63,209 nt of DNA from the NCBI GenBank assembly GCA_017881185.1, contig JADGRE010000005.1, forward strand, positions 1-63,209, read 5' to 3'. Position numbers and translations under genes: made by a program. Within the stretch, counting starts at the first letter, position 1, and every line of letters begins with the position of its first letter. This document shows, piece by piece, positions 1 to 7,824 of the stretch. This DNA comes from Pseudomonadota bacterium. Its GTDB lineage: Bacteria; Myxococcota_A; Polyangia; Polyangiales; JAFGIB01. The notes beneath the pieces are model-generated. The model searched no databases. It saw only the letters and a program-made list of their open reading frames with translations, and was not told the DNA's origin.

Positions 1-90
1 CTGAGCGTGATGCTCACGCACGCGCACAGCGACGCCGTTGGCGATCGGCTGTCATTGCTGGCGTTCTTGCATTTAGGGGCATGGCGATGA
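1..90 (+). CDS. 3' end of an unidentified upstream gene (partial)
   Basis: Frame 1 is open from the first base of the window and ends at a TGA at 88-90, giving about 29 residues (ending HLGAWR). The stop overlaps an ATG at 87 in an ATGA arrangement, which is the usual signature of translational coupling to the following multihaem cytochrome gene. Too little is present to name a family. It could be chance open frame, but the ATGA junction favours a real gene end. Confidence 0.45.
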   Translation: MSVMLTHAHSDAVGDRLSLLAFLHLGAWR

Positions 91-1232
91 CCAGACATCA
101 CGCGCTGCTTGCAGTGCTGCTGATGGCGGCGGCCACGGGCGTCGCAACTGGCGTGCGCGCTGACGCCAACGCGAATTCGAGCCGGGTGTCAGCCTTGGTC
201 TACCCGCCTCGGGGCGGTGCGCTACGCATCAGCCATACGACGCCGGCACACGCACAGCTCCCGTGCGTCAGCTGCCACGCGAACGCATCACACAGCACGC
301 AGGCCGCAGACGATCTCTCGCCGCCCGAGACCGCGTGCCAGTCGTGTCACGCACAGCGAATGGACCGCAGCCACCCGCAGGGCCAGACCTGCGGCTACTG
401 CCACGCCGATTTCGACGCCACTCGGCCGCTCGCGCTCGGCGCACGAGGCGCCCCGCGGGCGCGTATCGCGTTCTCGCACGCACGTCACACGGCTGCGACC
501 TGCGAGCTTTGCCACGTTGCCGATGCGGCCGGTCAGCGCGCTTTGCCGAGCATGAGCGAATGCATGGCGTGTCACACCGGCAAGCAGACCCTCGGCTGCA
601 CGGGCTGTCACGCGACCGCACCTGGTGGGCTCGTCCAAACTCGCTTCCCCGAGGGCAAGCTCGTGCCGCGTTCGGCGTTTCTCGGCATGGCGCACGGCGG
701 CGACTTCCTCGTACGGCACCGCTGGCTTGCGGCCGACGAGGGCAACGCCTGCTCCAGCTGCCACACGGAGAAGGATTGCAGCGACTGCCACATGGGCGAT
801 CGCCGGCCGGCGCGGATCCACCCCAACGATTACCTCGCGCTCCATGCCCAGGACTCGCGGCGCAACCAAACCCGCTGCACCAGCTGCCACACCACCCAGA
901 GCTTCTGCTTGCCCTGCCACGCGCGCCTGGGCGTGTCGGACGTGGCCGCGCCCGATCTGCTGTCGCCGAGGCGCTTTCACCCGCCCACCAGCGTGTGGGC
1001 GCGCGGGCCCGTGCAGCACGCGCGCGAAGCACAGCGTTCGCTGGGCAGTTGCACGAGCTGTCACGTCGAGCGCGATTGCGTGCAATGCCATGGGGGCAAG
1101 GGCATCGGCGCAGGTCTGTCCCCGCACCCGCCAGGCTTCAATGCCGAGTGCGGTCGCCGTTTGGCGCAGAACGCGCGCCCCTGCGTGGTCTGCCACGGGT
1201 CCCTCGAACAGTTGCGTTCACGGTGTCGCTAG
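87..1232 (+). CDS. Exported multihaem c-type cytochrome, 13 CXXCH motifs
   Basis: Predicted periplasmic or surface multihaem cytochrome c, about 381 residues. I count thirteen CXXCH haem-attachment motifs (CVSCH, CQSCH, CGYCH, CELCH, CMACH, CTGCH, CSSCH, CSDCH, CTSCH, CLPCH, CTSCH, CVQCH, CVVCH), with many additional His residues able to act as distal ligands. The N-terminus is a Sec signal peptide (hydrophobic LLAVLLMAAATG then an Ala-rich cleavage region). The ORF track starts at ATG 81; I prefer ATG 87, which overlaps the upstream stop as ATGA and leaves a better signal peptide. Two thioredoxin-fold proteins and a CX4CH protein follow on the same strand, which fits haem-protein maturation and electron transfer. 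Its redox partner and substrate cannot be told from sequence. No NapC/NrfH-type membrane anchor is seen. Confidence 0.9.
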   Translation: MTRHHALLAVLLMAAATGVATGVRADANANSSRVSALVYPPRGGALRISHTTPAHAQLPCVSCHANASHSTQAADDLSPPETACQSCHAQRMDRSHPQGQTCGYCHADFDATRPLALGARGAPRARIAFSHARHTAATCELCHVADAAGQRALPSMSECMACHTGKQTLGCTGCHATAPGGLVQTRFPEGKLVPRSAFLGMAHGGDFLVRHRWLAADEGNACSSCHTEKDCSDCHMGDRRPARIHPNDYLALHAQDSRRNQTRCTSCHTTQSFCLPCHARLGVSDVAAPDLLSPRRFHPPTSVWARGPVQHAREAQRSLGSCTSCHVERDCVQCHGGKGIGAGLSPHPPGFNAECGRRLAQNARPCVVCHGSLEQLRSRCR

Positions 1233-1369
1233 CTCGGCACACTGGAATTCGGGCAGCACATCCCGACCGATTCGCCGCGGACCGCCACTTTCGTGCTTTG
1301 AACTTGCGCCCCCTTGTTGCGGGGGTCTACAAGAACGTGTTGCGCGGCACTTAACCATGGAGGTTCCTC

Positions 1370-1624
1370 GTGAGGGAGCTTGTTCGCTACTTGCTGGAAA
1401 ACGCCTATATCGACTTTGGTGGCGATCTCTCCATGGAAAAGGTCCGTGAGTTCCTGCGTGACGACGACACGCGCGAAGCCCGTGCGCTGCTCGCCAAGCT
1501 CATCGACGACAAGGGCGTCGACGACTTGATGATCACGATTGCGGATTGCTTGAAGGACCACATCCGCGCCGGCATCACCGAGGACACGATTCGCGAGCAA
1601 CTCAGCACGTACAGCGAATCCTGA
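1370..1624 (+). CDS. Small helical protein, unknown function
   Basis: An 84-residue protein starting at GTG 1370, with a good Shine-Dalgarno-like GGAGG just upstream (ATGGAGGTTCCTC). It is acidic, rich in Leu, Asp and Glu, predicted almost entirely alpha-helical, and has no signal peptide or membrane segment. One Cys is present (ADCLKDH). I do not recognise the family. It sits between the multihaem cytochrome and the CX4CH protein on the same strand, about 140 bp from the former and 7 bp from the latter, so it may be co-transcribed with the latter. Codon use matches its neighbours and the RBS is convincing, so I take it as a real cytoplasmic protein. Confidence 0.75.
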   Translation: MRELVRYLLENAYIDFGGDLSMEKVREFLRDDDTREARALLAKLIDDKGVDDLMITIADCLKDHIRAGITEDTIREQLSTYSES

Positions 1625-1631
1625 TCGGGTT

Positions 1632-2447
1632 TTGATTGGCAAGCGCATCGGCATCGGCCTCGCATGCTGCCTCGTGTGGTGCGGGGCGGGGGCCTGTGAC
1701 GTCGCTGTCCCGGCCCGCGGCGCCACGGCCTGGAAGATCACTTCTTCCCCTGTAGACGGCGCGGTTGGTGTGGCGCGTGCCGACCGGCTGGTGGTGCGCT
1801 TCGATCGGCTGATCGTGCCGCAGACCATCGACGCCTACAGCGCCTCGCTGCATTCGGGCAACGTGCGGATCGACCCGGTGCTGCGTTGGCAGCCGGTCCA
1901 GCGCGAGCTGTGGCTGGACCTCGACGCACAGCACCCGCTCGACGCAGGCGTGGCCTACGTCCTCCAGGTCGATGGATTGGTAGACCTCGACGGCGCGGAC
2001 CAACCCGAGCCGTACCGCGTCCACTTCACCACGGGGGACGCGGTGGGCGGGCCGCCAGCGCAGCCACAGCTGGAGGTCAGCGCGGTGCGCAGCCTGCTTG
2101 AGCAGCGCTGCGGGCAGTCCAGCTGTCATGACGGGAACGCGCCAGCCGTCGGGCTCGATCTCGTGACTGCCCAGGGCATTCTCACCACGGCCATCGGAGC
2201 CCGCTCGCATTCGCCCGCCGGGACCACCGGCGAGGAGGGCGTCCGGGGGGCGTCCTGGCTGACGGGGCTGCGGATCATCGATGTGGTGGAGGGCCAGGGG
2301 CAGCCGGCCACCAGCGAGCTGCTCTACAAAGTGCTCGGCGACCCGCATGTCGGCGGCGATCCCATGCCGCCCGAGGGCCCGCCGCTCAGCGAAACGCAGC
2401 TCGCTCAGATCTCCGCGTGGATCGCCGCCGGTGCGCCGCTGCAGTGA
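1632..2447 (+). CDS. Exported Ig-like (Big_5-type) protein with C-terminal cytochrome-like CX4CH domain
   Basis: A 271-residue protein from a TTG start; no ATG or GTG gives a full signal peptide. The N-terminus is a signal sequence ending in Cys-rich CGAGACD, possibly a lipobox. Residues about 35-140 resemble a bacterial Ig-like domain of the SbsA/Big_5 kind (SPVDGAVGV, LVVRFDRL, YVLQVDGLVDLDG). Residues about 155-271 resemble the cytochrome-like modules common in planctomycetes and myxobacteria: RCGQSSCH, a C-x4-C-H motif rather than CXXCH, and a downstream DPMPPEGP segment that could supply a Met ligand before the WIAAGA end. Whether haem is attached to this motif is uncertain. Position between a 13-haem cytochrome and thioredoxin-like genes supports an electron-transfer or surface role. 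Confidence 0.75.
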   Translation: MIGKRIGIGLACCLVWCGAGACDVAVPARGATAWKITSSPVDGAVGVARADRLVVRFDRLIVPQTIDAYSASLHSGNVRIDPVLRWQPVQRELWLDLDAQHPLDAGVAYVLQVDGLVDLDGADQPEPYRVHFTTGDAVGGPPAQPQLEVSAVRSLLEQRCGQSSCHDGNAPAVGLDLVTAQGILTTAIGARSHSPAGTTGEEGVRGASWLTGLRIIDVVEGQGQPATSELLYKVLGDPHVGGDPMPPEGPPLSETQLAQISAWIAAGAPLQ

Positions 2448-2511
2448 CACGGCCGCCCGCGTGCAGCTGCGAGTTTCCTTCCGGCATCTGGGCTGCTAGC
2501 ATGCGCCCGCG

Positions 2512-3405
2512 ATGCGGCGGTCGCGTTCCAAAGGCTCTCTCGGCGTGATCTGTCGCGTCAGTGTCCTGCTAGTGCTGTCGGCGTGCGCCAGCAGCACCCA
2601 GGGCGCGTCGACTCCGGCCGACCGCAGCGCCAAGCCCGGTGGCACGCGGATCGAGAGCTTGGAGCACGTCGACACGGCCGAGCTCACCGACGCCGAGAAG
2701 GCGCAGTGGGTCGACCTCGTCAACGACCAGCTGTCGCCTTGCGGCGATCCGATCAGCGTCGCGAAGTGCGTCGCTACGCACAACAAGTGCGGTGCCTGCG
2801 TAACTGCCGCGCGCTATCTCGTTCGCCTCGTCACCGAGGGCTACGACCGCCAGACCATCGTCGATCAGTACCAGAGCCGCTTCGCGAAGGAGCGTGCGCT
2901 CGCGGTGCCGGTCGATGACGCACCTTCACGCGGTGCACCCATGGCGAAGGTCACGATCGTGGAGTTCAGCGACTTCCAGTGCCCGCATTGCGGTGCAGCG
3001 CATCCAGAGCTGGTGCAGCTGCTGCGCACCTTCGATGGCAGCGTGCGCCTCGTCTACAAGTACTTCCCATTGAGTGGCCACGATCGAGCCATGCCGGCGG
3101 CGCGCGCAGCCGAAGCCGCACGCATGCAAGGCAAGTTCTGGGAGATGCACGACCTCTTGTTCGAGCACCAGCGCAGCCTGACCGACGAAGACATCACGAA
3201 GTACGCCCAGCAGCTGGGCTTGGACACAGCGCGCTTTGCGGCGGACTCGAGCGCCGAGGCCGTGCAGAAGCGCATCGACGCCAGCAAGGCCGAAGGCCAG
3301 AAGCTCGGGGTCGAAGCCACGCCCTCGTTCTACGTGAATGGGCGCCAGTTCAAGGAAGCGCCACGAGCTTTGGCGGCCTACGTGCGTGAAGAGCTGGAGC
3401 TGTAG
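2512..3405 (+). CDS. DsbA-family thiol oxidoreductase lipoprotein with CcmH-like N-terminal segment
   Basis: A 297-residue predicted lipoprotein: a signal peptide with lipobox LSAC near residue 25, then a linker, a Cys-rich helical segment at about 65-120, and a DsbA-type thioredoxin domain at about 135-297. The thioredoxin active site is CPHC in FSDFQCPHCGAAHPE. The cis-Pro region is EATPSFYVNG, as expected for DsbA/thioredoxin_4 proteins. The middle segment (CGDPISVAKC, CGACVTAARYLVRLV, then QTIVDQYQSRF) resembles the short helical CcmH/NrfF fold used in cytochrome c maturation, an inference from pattern only. Likely role: oxidising or isomerising thiols of exported proteins, possibly apocytochromes such as the 13-haem protein upstream. 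Confidence 0.85.
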   Translation: MRRSRSKGSLGVICRVSVLLVLSACASSTQGASTPADRSAKPGGTRIESLEHVDTAELTDAEKAQWVDLVNDQLSPCGDPISVAKCVATHNKCGACVTAARYLVRLVTEGYDRQTIVDQYQSRFAKERALAVPVDDAPSRGAPMAKVTIVEFSDFQCPHCGAAHPELVQLLRTFDGSVRLVYKYFPLSGHDRAMPAARAAEAARMQGKFWEMHDLLFEHQRSLTDEDITKYAQQLGLDTARFAADSSAEAVQKRIDASKAEGQKLGVEATPSFYVNGRQFKEAPRALAAYVREELEL

Positions 3406-3494
3406 GCAACCGCCGCACTGTAGCCACGCGCGCTGCGAGTGAATAACGCGTCCCCATATCGGCGTCTGGCCGGTACCACTGAACCCGAGGGAAC

Positions 3495-4013
3495 ATGCCG
3501 CGCCGTCGAAACCAGCTGTTCTCTTGGCTCGCCGCGTTCTGCTTGTGTGCCGGCATTGTGCTGTGCGCTGCGCCAAGCCGGGCGCTGGATGCCGGTGCGA
3601 AGCTGCCCGAGATCGGTCTGAATGACCTTTCCGGGAACCCGGTCAGCGCAGCCAGCCTGGTCGGCAAGGTCGTGGTCGTCGATTTCTGGGCCACTTGGTG
3701 CGCGCCGTGCCGGGAAGAGCTGCCGATGCTCGACAAGCTCTACCAGAAGTACCGTGCGCAGGGGCTCGTGGTGGTGGGCGTCAGCGTCGACAAAGACGTC
3801 GACAACGTCCGTAAGTTCCTCGGCAAGTTGCCGCTGTCGTTCCCCATCACGCACGACGCCCAGCATCAGGTGTCGGGACGCTACCAGCCGCCGCGCATGC
3901 CTTCGTCGTACATCGTCGACAAGAAAGGCATCGTGCGCTTCGTACACGGCGGCTACCGCGCGCAAGATGCGCACGAGTTCGAAGCACAGATCCAGTCGCT
4001 CTTGGCCAAGTGA
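3495..4013 (+). CDS. TlpA/ResA-type periplasmic thioredoxin
   Basis: A 172-residue exported thioredoxin-like protein. An N-terminal hydrophobic signal or anchor (about 9-28, AAFCLCAGIVLC) is followed by an AhpC/TSA-TlpA fold. The active site CAPC is in DFWATWCAPCREELP, and the cis-Pro loop is RMPSSYIVDKKG. Family members such as ResA and CcmG keep apocytochrome c haem-binding cysteines reduced, which fits the nearby multihaem cytochrome. It follows the DsbA-like gene by about 90 bp on the same strand. It could equally be a general periplasmic reductant. The start ATG is set by the signal peptide. Confidence 0.88.
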   Translation: MPRRRNQLFSWLAAFCLCAGIVLCAAPSRALDAGAKLPEIGLNDLSGNPVSAASLVGKVVVVDFWATWCAPCREELPMLDKLYQKYRAQGLVVVGVSVDKDVDNVRKFLGKLPLSFPITHDAQHQVSGRYQPPRMPSSYIVDKKGIVRFVHGGYRAQDAHEFEAQIQSLLAK

Positions 4014-4042
4014 GCGCTGCCCGCAGCCAACAGCTGCAGCGC
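4014..4042. terminator. Hairpin between convergent genes
   Basis: The sequence GCGCTGC ... GCAGCGC forms a 7-bp perfect stem with a 15-nt loop in the 30-bp space between the stop of the thioredoxin gene and the stop of the opposing GAF gene. There is no T-tract on either side, so it is only a candidate bidirectional terminator. Confidence 0.3.
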
Positions 4043-4043
4043 G

Positions 4044-5651
4044 CTAGCTCGGCCGCACCCGCACGCTGTGCAGGAACTCCGCCAGTTGTTCGGCGACGTA
4101 GTTGACGACCGCGACGTCGTTGCTGGAGAACGCGCCGGTCTGCCGGTTGACGAGCTGCAGTAGGCCCAGCAGGTGCCCCTCGCGCACTACGGCGCGCAGC
4201 AACATGTCGCTGACTTCGAGCCCCTCGCGCGCATCGCTCGCTGCGTTGTAGTTGGGATGCGCGCGCACGTCGGAGACGACCAGTGGCCGGCCTTCGATAT
4301 GGCACGCATGCCCGAGCAGCCCCAAGCTGCGGCTGATCGCCGTGCCGCGCAGCGCATCGGCCCCGGGGCCAGTCGCAGCCACGAAGCGCAGCTCGTCGGT
4401 ATTGATGTCGTACAGGCACGCGGTCGCTGCAGCAGTTGGAACGGTCTGCGCGAGCAGGCGGATCACGAAATCGAGGCCTTCGGCCGCGGTGCGCAGGTGC
4501 GGGAGCTCGTGCAGCTCTTCGAACACCAACGCCAGGCGGTCGTCGTGGTCGCCGTCGTCGCGCGCTGCGGCGGGATAATCGACGGCGGGCTCACCGCGCC
4601 AGTCGCGCCATTCGAGCACAATCAGGGGAGGGCGTTCCGGCCCATTGCTCCAGCGGTGATCGAACGCAGCGAGGTTCACGAACTTCCCGCGCGCGGCGCC
4701 CTCGATCTGCCGTTGCAGGTCTGCCAGGACGAAGCGCAGCGCTGCCTCTGCTTCCGTCACCGTCATGCCACGCGGGATGAGGTACGCGCGTTCGCGGTAG
4801 GTCAGCGGATTTTGAGCGCCCGGGTCTTCGTCGCGCGTGAAGAGCAGCTCGAGCGGTGCCGCCGTCGGCGGCGAAGGCTGGCTGCTTCGCAAGCTGGGTT
4901 GTGAAACCGGTCGTGACACCGCACGCGCCGGGGCGGCTGCCGCGGCAGGCTCTTGCCCGCCGACATTGATCGAAGCCATCACTTTGCGGGTCTCGTCCGG
5001 CGAAAACGCCACCGTCTCGAACTTCTTCTTCTTCTTCTTCCCCGGCGGCTCCGCCCCTTGCGCCGGCGCTGCTGCCTGCGCGGCGGCTGGCTGGGCCAGC
5101 GCCGCACTGACCGCCGCCGCAGGCTGCGTGACGGCCGGTTGCGCGACCACGGCGACAGGCTGCTGGGCAACCACGGAGGCGCTCGGCTGAACCGCAGCCA
5201 CTGGCGTTCCAGGCAACGGCATACCCGGCGTGTACGCGACGGTCTGGAACTTGGCCTTTTTCGCAGGCTTGCTCGGCGCAGGCGCATCGGCGCCGGGTGT
5301 TGCAGCGACCGGCGCGGCCGCCGCGATCGCGACCGGTTGCGCTGATGGCACCGGCTGCAGCACGATCGCGTTTGCGGCTTGGGCGGCAGGCGGATTGCTT
5401 GGTGGTGGCAACGAGCTGGTGAGAGGCGTCAGCAGGAATTTCCGGCGCGACGCGGAATCCAAGATCGTCACCGTGCCGTCAGGTGCCACGGCGCAGCTGG
5501 CTCCCGGCGGAACCCCGCCTTCCTCGCCAAGCTCTTGGCGCGCGGTGCGCAGCGCACCCATCCAATTGCTCGCGTCGACCTCCAGCTGGTGCAGAGGTGT
5601 GGCGCCACTCAGTGGGTTGACGATCAGCCGCCAGCGTTTCGTGGTCACCAC
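4044..5651 (-). CDS. GAF-domain protein with long Ala/Pro-rich linker
   Basis: A 535-residue cytoplasmic protein from GTG 5651; an in-frame stop lies a short way upstream. Residues 1-75 form a small N-terminal domain (KRWRLIVNPLSG, WMGALRTARQELG, CAVAPDGTVTILD). Residues about 75-285 are an Ala/Pro/Gln-rich low-complexity linker holding two similar short motifs (KKAKFQTVAYTPG and KKKKFETVAFSPDE), which look like short linear binding motifs. After a second folded region (about 285-370), residues about 375-535 form a GAF domain (FVIRLLAQTVPT ... GLLQLVNRQTGAFSSNDVAVV). No kinase, cyclase or HTH output is present, so it may be an adaptor or sensor. It is divergent from the response-regulator gene, with a 207-bp shared upstream region. 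Confidence 0.8.
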   Translation of the reverse strand: MVTTKRWRLIVNPLSGATPLHQLEVDASNWMGALRTARQELGEEGGVPPGASCAVAPDGTVTILDSASRRKFLLTPLTSSLPPPSNPPAAQAANAIVLQPVPSAQPVAIAAAAPVAATPGADAPAPSKPAKKAKFQTVAYTPGMPLPGTPVAAVQPSASVVAQQPVAVVAQPAVTQPAAAVSAALAQPAAAQAAAPAQGAEPPGKKKKKKFETVAFSPDETRKVMASINVGGQEPAAAAAPARAVSRPVSQPSLRSSQPSPPTAAPLELLFTRDEDPGAQNPLTYRERAYLIPRGMTVTEAEAALRFVLADLQRQIEGAARGKFVNLAAFDHRWSNGPERPPLIVLEWRDWRGEPAVDYPAAARDDGDHDDRLALVFEELHELPHLRTAAEGLDFVIRLLAQTVPTAAATACLYDINTDELRFVAATGPGADALRGTAISRSLGLLGHACHIEGRPLVVSDVRAHPNYNAASDAREGLEVSDMLLRAVVREGHLLGLLQLVNRQTGAFSSNDVAVVNYVAEQLAEFLHSVRVRPS

Positions 5652-5858
5652 AGCTGCACCGGCCTGCTCGAGAATCTCACGGGGAACTCAGGAAGTTTTT
5701 AGCAACCGCGACTTTGAACGGTCAAGGAAAGCAAGTTGTAACCGACCAGAAACATTCACACTCTAGGATCATCCAATAACGCTTTGCGTGGTCGGCATCC
5801 TAGGCTACGACGCCAGAAGGTAACAGCCGAGCGCACGGCCAGGTGAGAGCATAGAGAC

Positions 5859-6536
5859 ATGTGGGTCCTAGTCATTGGTTCAAGCGCGATTTTGCAGCGC
5901 GACGACGGGGGGCTTGCGGTGCTCAAGGAGCTCGGCTGCCGGGTGCAGGCCCACGACCTCTGGGACGACCTCGACGAGCCGGCGTTCTTGGAGGACCCCC
6001 CAGCGGCGATTCTGGTGGAGGCACTCGACCAGTTCGATGCGGGCAGGGCCGCGCTGATGCGTATCCGTGCCGTCGCCGCGCTGGCTGAAGTGCCATGCCT
6101 GGTTGCCGTGTCGGTTGGCCAGGCACAACGCCTCGACGGCAACGACGGCTTCGACGACTTCGTCCTGGTGCCGTACGTGCCCGCGGAGCTCTACATGCGG
6201 ATTCGCCGCGCCGAGTGGCGGCGCAGCGAATTCGCCGGCAAGGAGCGCATCAAGATCGGCCCGATGTGCCTCGACCTGGCCGGTCACGAGGTCACGGTCG
6301 ACGGCCGTGTGATCGATCTGACCCACCAGGAATTCGCGCTGCTCAAGTTCCTGAGCCAGAACCGCGGGCGCGTGTTCAGTCGCGAACAGCTGCTCAACCG
6401 GGTCTGGGGCGTGAACTATTACGGGGGCAGTCGCACCGTCGACATCCACGTGCGCCGGCTGCGCATGAAGCTGGGTCCTGTGGCCGATCCCATCGAGACG
6501 GTACGCGGCGTCGGGTACAAGATGAAGGCACCGTGA
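5859..6536 (+). CDS. OmpR/PhoB-type winged-helix regulator with degenerate receiver
   Basis: A 225-residue DNA-binding regulator. The C-terminal half (about 128-225) is an intact OmpR/PhoB winged helix: LTHQEFALLKFLSQNRGRVFS, the recognition region TVDIHVRRLRMKL, and the wing GVGYKMKAP. The N-terminal half has receiver-like length and pattern but lacks the catalytic residues. The acidic pair after beta-1 is GSS (residues 7-9), the phospho-acceptor Asp position reads Glu54 (ILVEAL), and the conserved Lys is Val104 (FVLVPY). It therefore probably works without phosphorylation, perhaps as a constitutive or ligand-controlled regulator. No histidine kinase is adjacent. Its stop overlaps the GTG of pdxA (GTGA), implying coupling. 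Confidence 0.88.
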   Translation: MWVLVIGSSAILQRDDGGLAVLKELGCRVQAHDLWDDLDEPAFLEDPPAAILVEALDQFDAGRAALMRIRAVAALAEVPCLVAVSVGQAQRLDGNDGFDDFVLVPYVPAELYMRIRRAEWRRSEFAGKERIKIGPMCLDLAGHEVTVDGRVIDLTHQEFALLKFLSQNRGRVFSREQLLNRVWGVNYYGGSRTVDIHVRRLRMKLGPVADPIETVRGVGYKMKAP

Positions 6537-7564
6537 CGGCCTGCGCGCTGGCGATCTCCACCGGCGATCCGGGAGGTGTCGGCCCGGAGATTTCGTTGCG
6601 CGTGGCCCTGGATGCGCGCGCGAGCGACCCGGTCGTGGTGTTCGGCGACGCCAGCTGGCTGTCGGCGCGCGCGCTGCAGCTGGGTGCCACGGGCGCTGAG
6701 ATCGTCAGGCTCGCTCCCGACGCTCGCTACGTGCTGCAGCCTGGGCAGCTCGGCATCGTAGACGTCGGTGTCAGCTGGAACGAAGAGGCACTCGCGCACC
6801 GGGCGACGGCCCGCGGTGGACTGGCACAGCTGCGTGCGCTCGATTTCGCCATGACTGCAGCACGGGCAGGGCGCGCCCGGGGCCTGGTGACCGCTCCGAT
6901 GAGCAAGGCAGCTGTGAATCTCGCCGGTCACGACTTCGTGGGGCACACCGAGCACCTCGCACGCGCCGCCGGCTTGGCGGACGACGCCGTCACCATGATG
7001 TTCCTCGGCCCCAAGCTGCGCGTCGCGCTGGTCACGACGCACGTTGCCATCGCGAAGTTGCCGGCGGAGATCACGCACGCGCGCGTGCTGCGCACCATCA
7101 CTCATCTGGCGCAGGCGCTGGTGCGTGAAGCGGGCGCTGCAACGGGCGCACGCCCGATCGACATGGTAGTGACGGGCTTGAACCCACACGCCGGTGAATC
7201 AGGGTTGTTCGGTGATGAAGAGCCGCGCGTGATCGAGCCGGCAATGCGCGCAGCGCGGGCGACTCCGCTGTTCGCAAGTGGCCGTGTCGTGCTGCGCGGG
7301 CCCATGCCCGCAGAGACGGCATTCCGTCAAGCTTCCACCGGCGGCATGGACGGCATCGTCGCGATGATGCACGACCAGGCGACCATCGCCTCGAAATTGC
7401 TCGACTGGGGGCAGGCGGTGAACGTCACCTGGGGCCTGCCATTCGTGCGCACCAGCGTCGACCACGGAGTTGCGTACGACGCGGCGCAGAGCGGTCGCGC
7501 CGAGGTCGAAGGCATGGCTTCCGCGTTGCGGCTCGCGCAGCGCTTGACTGCCTACGCTGGATGA
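6533..7564 (+). CDS. pdxA: 4-hydroxythreonine-4-phosphate dehydrogenase PdxA
   Basis: Catalyses NAD-dependent oxidation of 4-phosphohydroxy-L-threonine in DXP-dependent pyridoxal 5'-phosphate synthesis. The 343-residue length is normal for the family. Diagnostic segments are the N-terminal STGDPGGVGPE, the metal/substrate His regions GHTEHLA and TTHVAIAKLP, GLNPHAGESGLFGDEE, GPMPAETAF, MMHDQ and VDHGVAYD. The ORF track extends the frame far upstream (6095) in a shadow of the regulator gene. The true start is GTG 6533, overlapping the regulator stop by 4 bp and placing the conserved N-terminus correctly. Coupling to a winged-helix regulator is unusual but may reflect simple operon packing. Confidence 0.96.
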   Translation: MTACALAISTGDPGGVGPEISLRVALDARASDPVVVFGDASWLSARALQLGATGAEIVRLAPDARYVLQPGQLGIVDVGVSWNEEALAHRATARGGLAQLRALDFAMTAARAGRARGLVTAPMSKAAVNLAGHDFVGHTEHLARAAGLADDAVTMMFLGPKLRVALVTTHVAIAKLPAEITHARVLRTITHLAQALVREAGAATGARPIDMVVTGLNPHAGESGLFGDEEPRVIEPAMRAARATPLFASGRVVLRGPMPAETAFRQASTGGMDGIVAMMHDQATIASKLLDWGQAVNVTWGLPFVRTSVDHGVAYDAAQSGRAEVEGMASALRLAQRLTAYAG

Positions 7565-7671
7565 CAGTGTGGTCGTTGCGCACCCGCGCCGATCGCAACT
7601 CCTGTCGCGTGTTGCGTTGACGCGCGCATTCGCCGGCCAGTAACCTTGAGACAAAGGCGAGGTAAAAGCGC

Positions 7672-7818
7672 ATGCCATCTTGGGAAGAGCTCAGTCCCTC
7701 TGTACGTCGCTCGGTCTTCATTGGTGCCGCTCTGCTGCTCCTGTTGCTCGGGCTGCGCTTCTACGCGAGCAGTCCGGTGGGCAAGACCACGCCGCAGCGT
7801 GGGATCGCCGCGCAGTGA
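7672..7818 (+). CDS. 48-residue single-span membrane peptide
   Basis: A short gene below the ORF-track cutoff. It encodes MPSWEELSPSVRRSVFIG followed by a Leu-rich transmembrane helix (about 16-31) and a short basic tail (VGKTTPQRG). An AG-rich GGCGAGG lies about 8 bp before the ATG. It occupies the space between pdxA and the converging ATP-grasp gene, only 6 bp from the stop of the latter. Function unknown. The hydrophobic core, positive residues on one side and RBS favour a real protein, but length makes this uncertain. Confidence 0.5.
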   Translation: MPSWEELSPSVRRSVFIGAALLLLLLGLRFYASSPVGKTTPQRGIAAQ

Positions 7819-7824
7819 GCCTCC

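Noticed and set aside
263-1354. 363-residue frame overlapping the multihaem cytochrome
   Set aside because: Arg/Leu/Pro-rich shadow frame; the frame carrying 13 CXXCH motifs and a signal peptide is the coding one.
6095-6532. PdxA N-terminal extension of 146 residues
   Set aside because: Overlaps the winged-helix gene out of frame and is Arg-rich; GTG 6533 gives the standard PdxA length.
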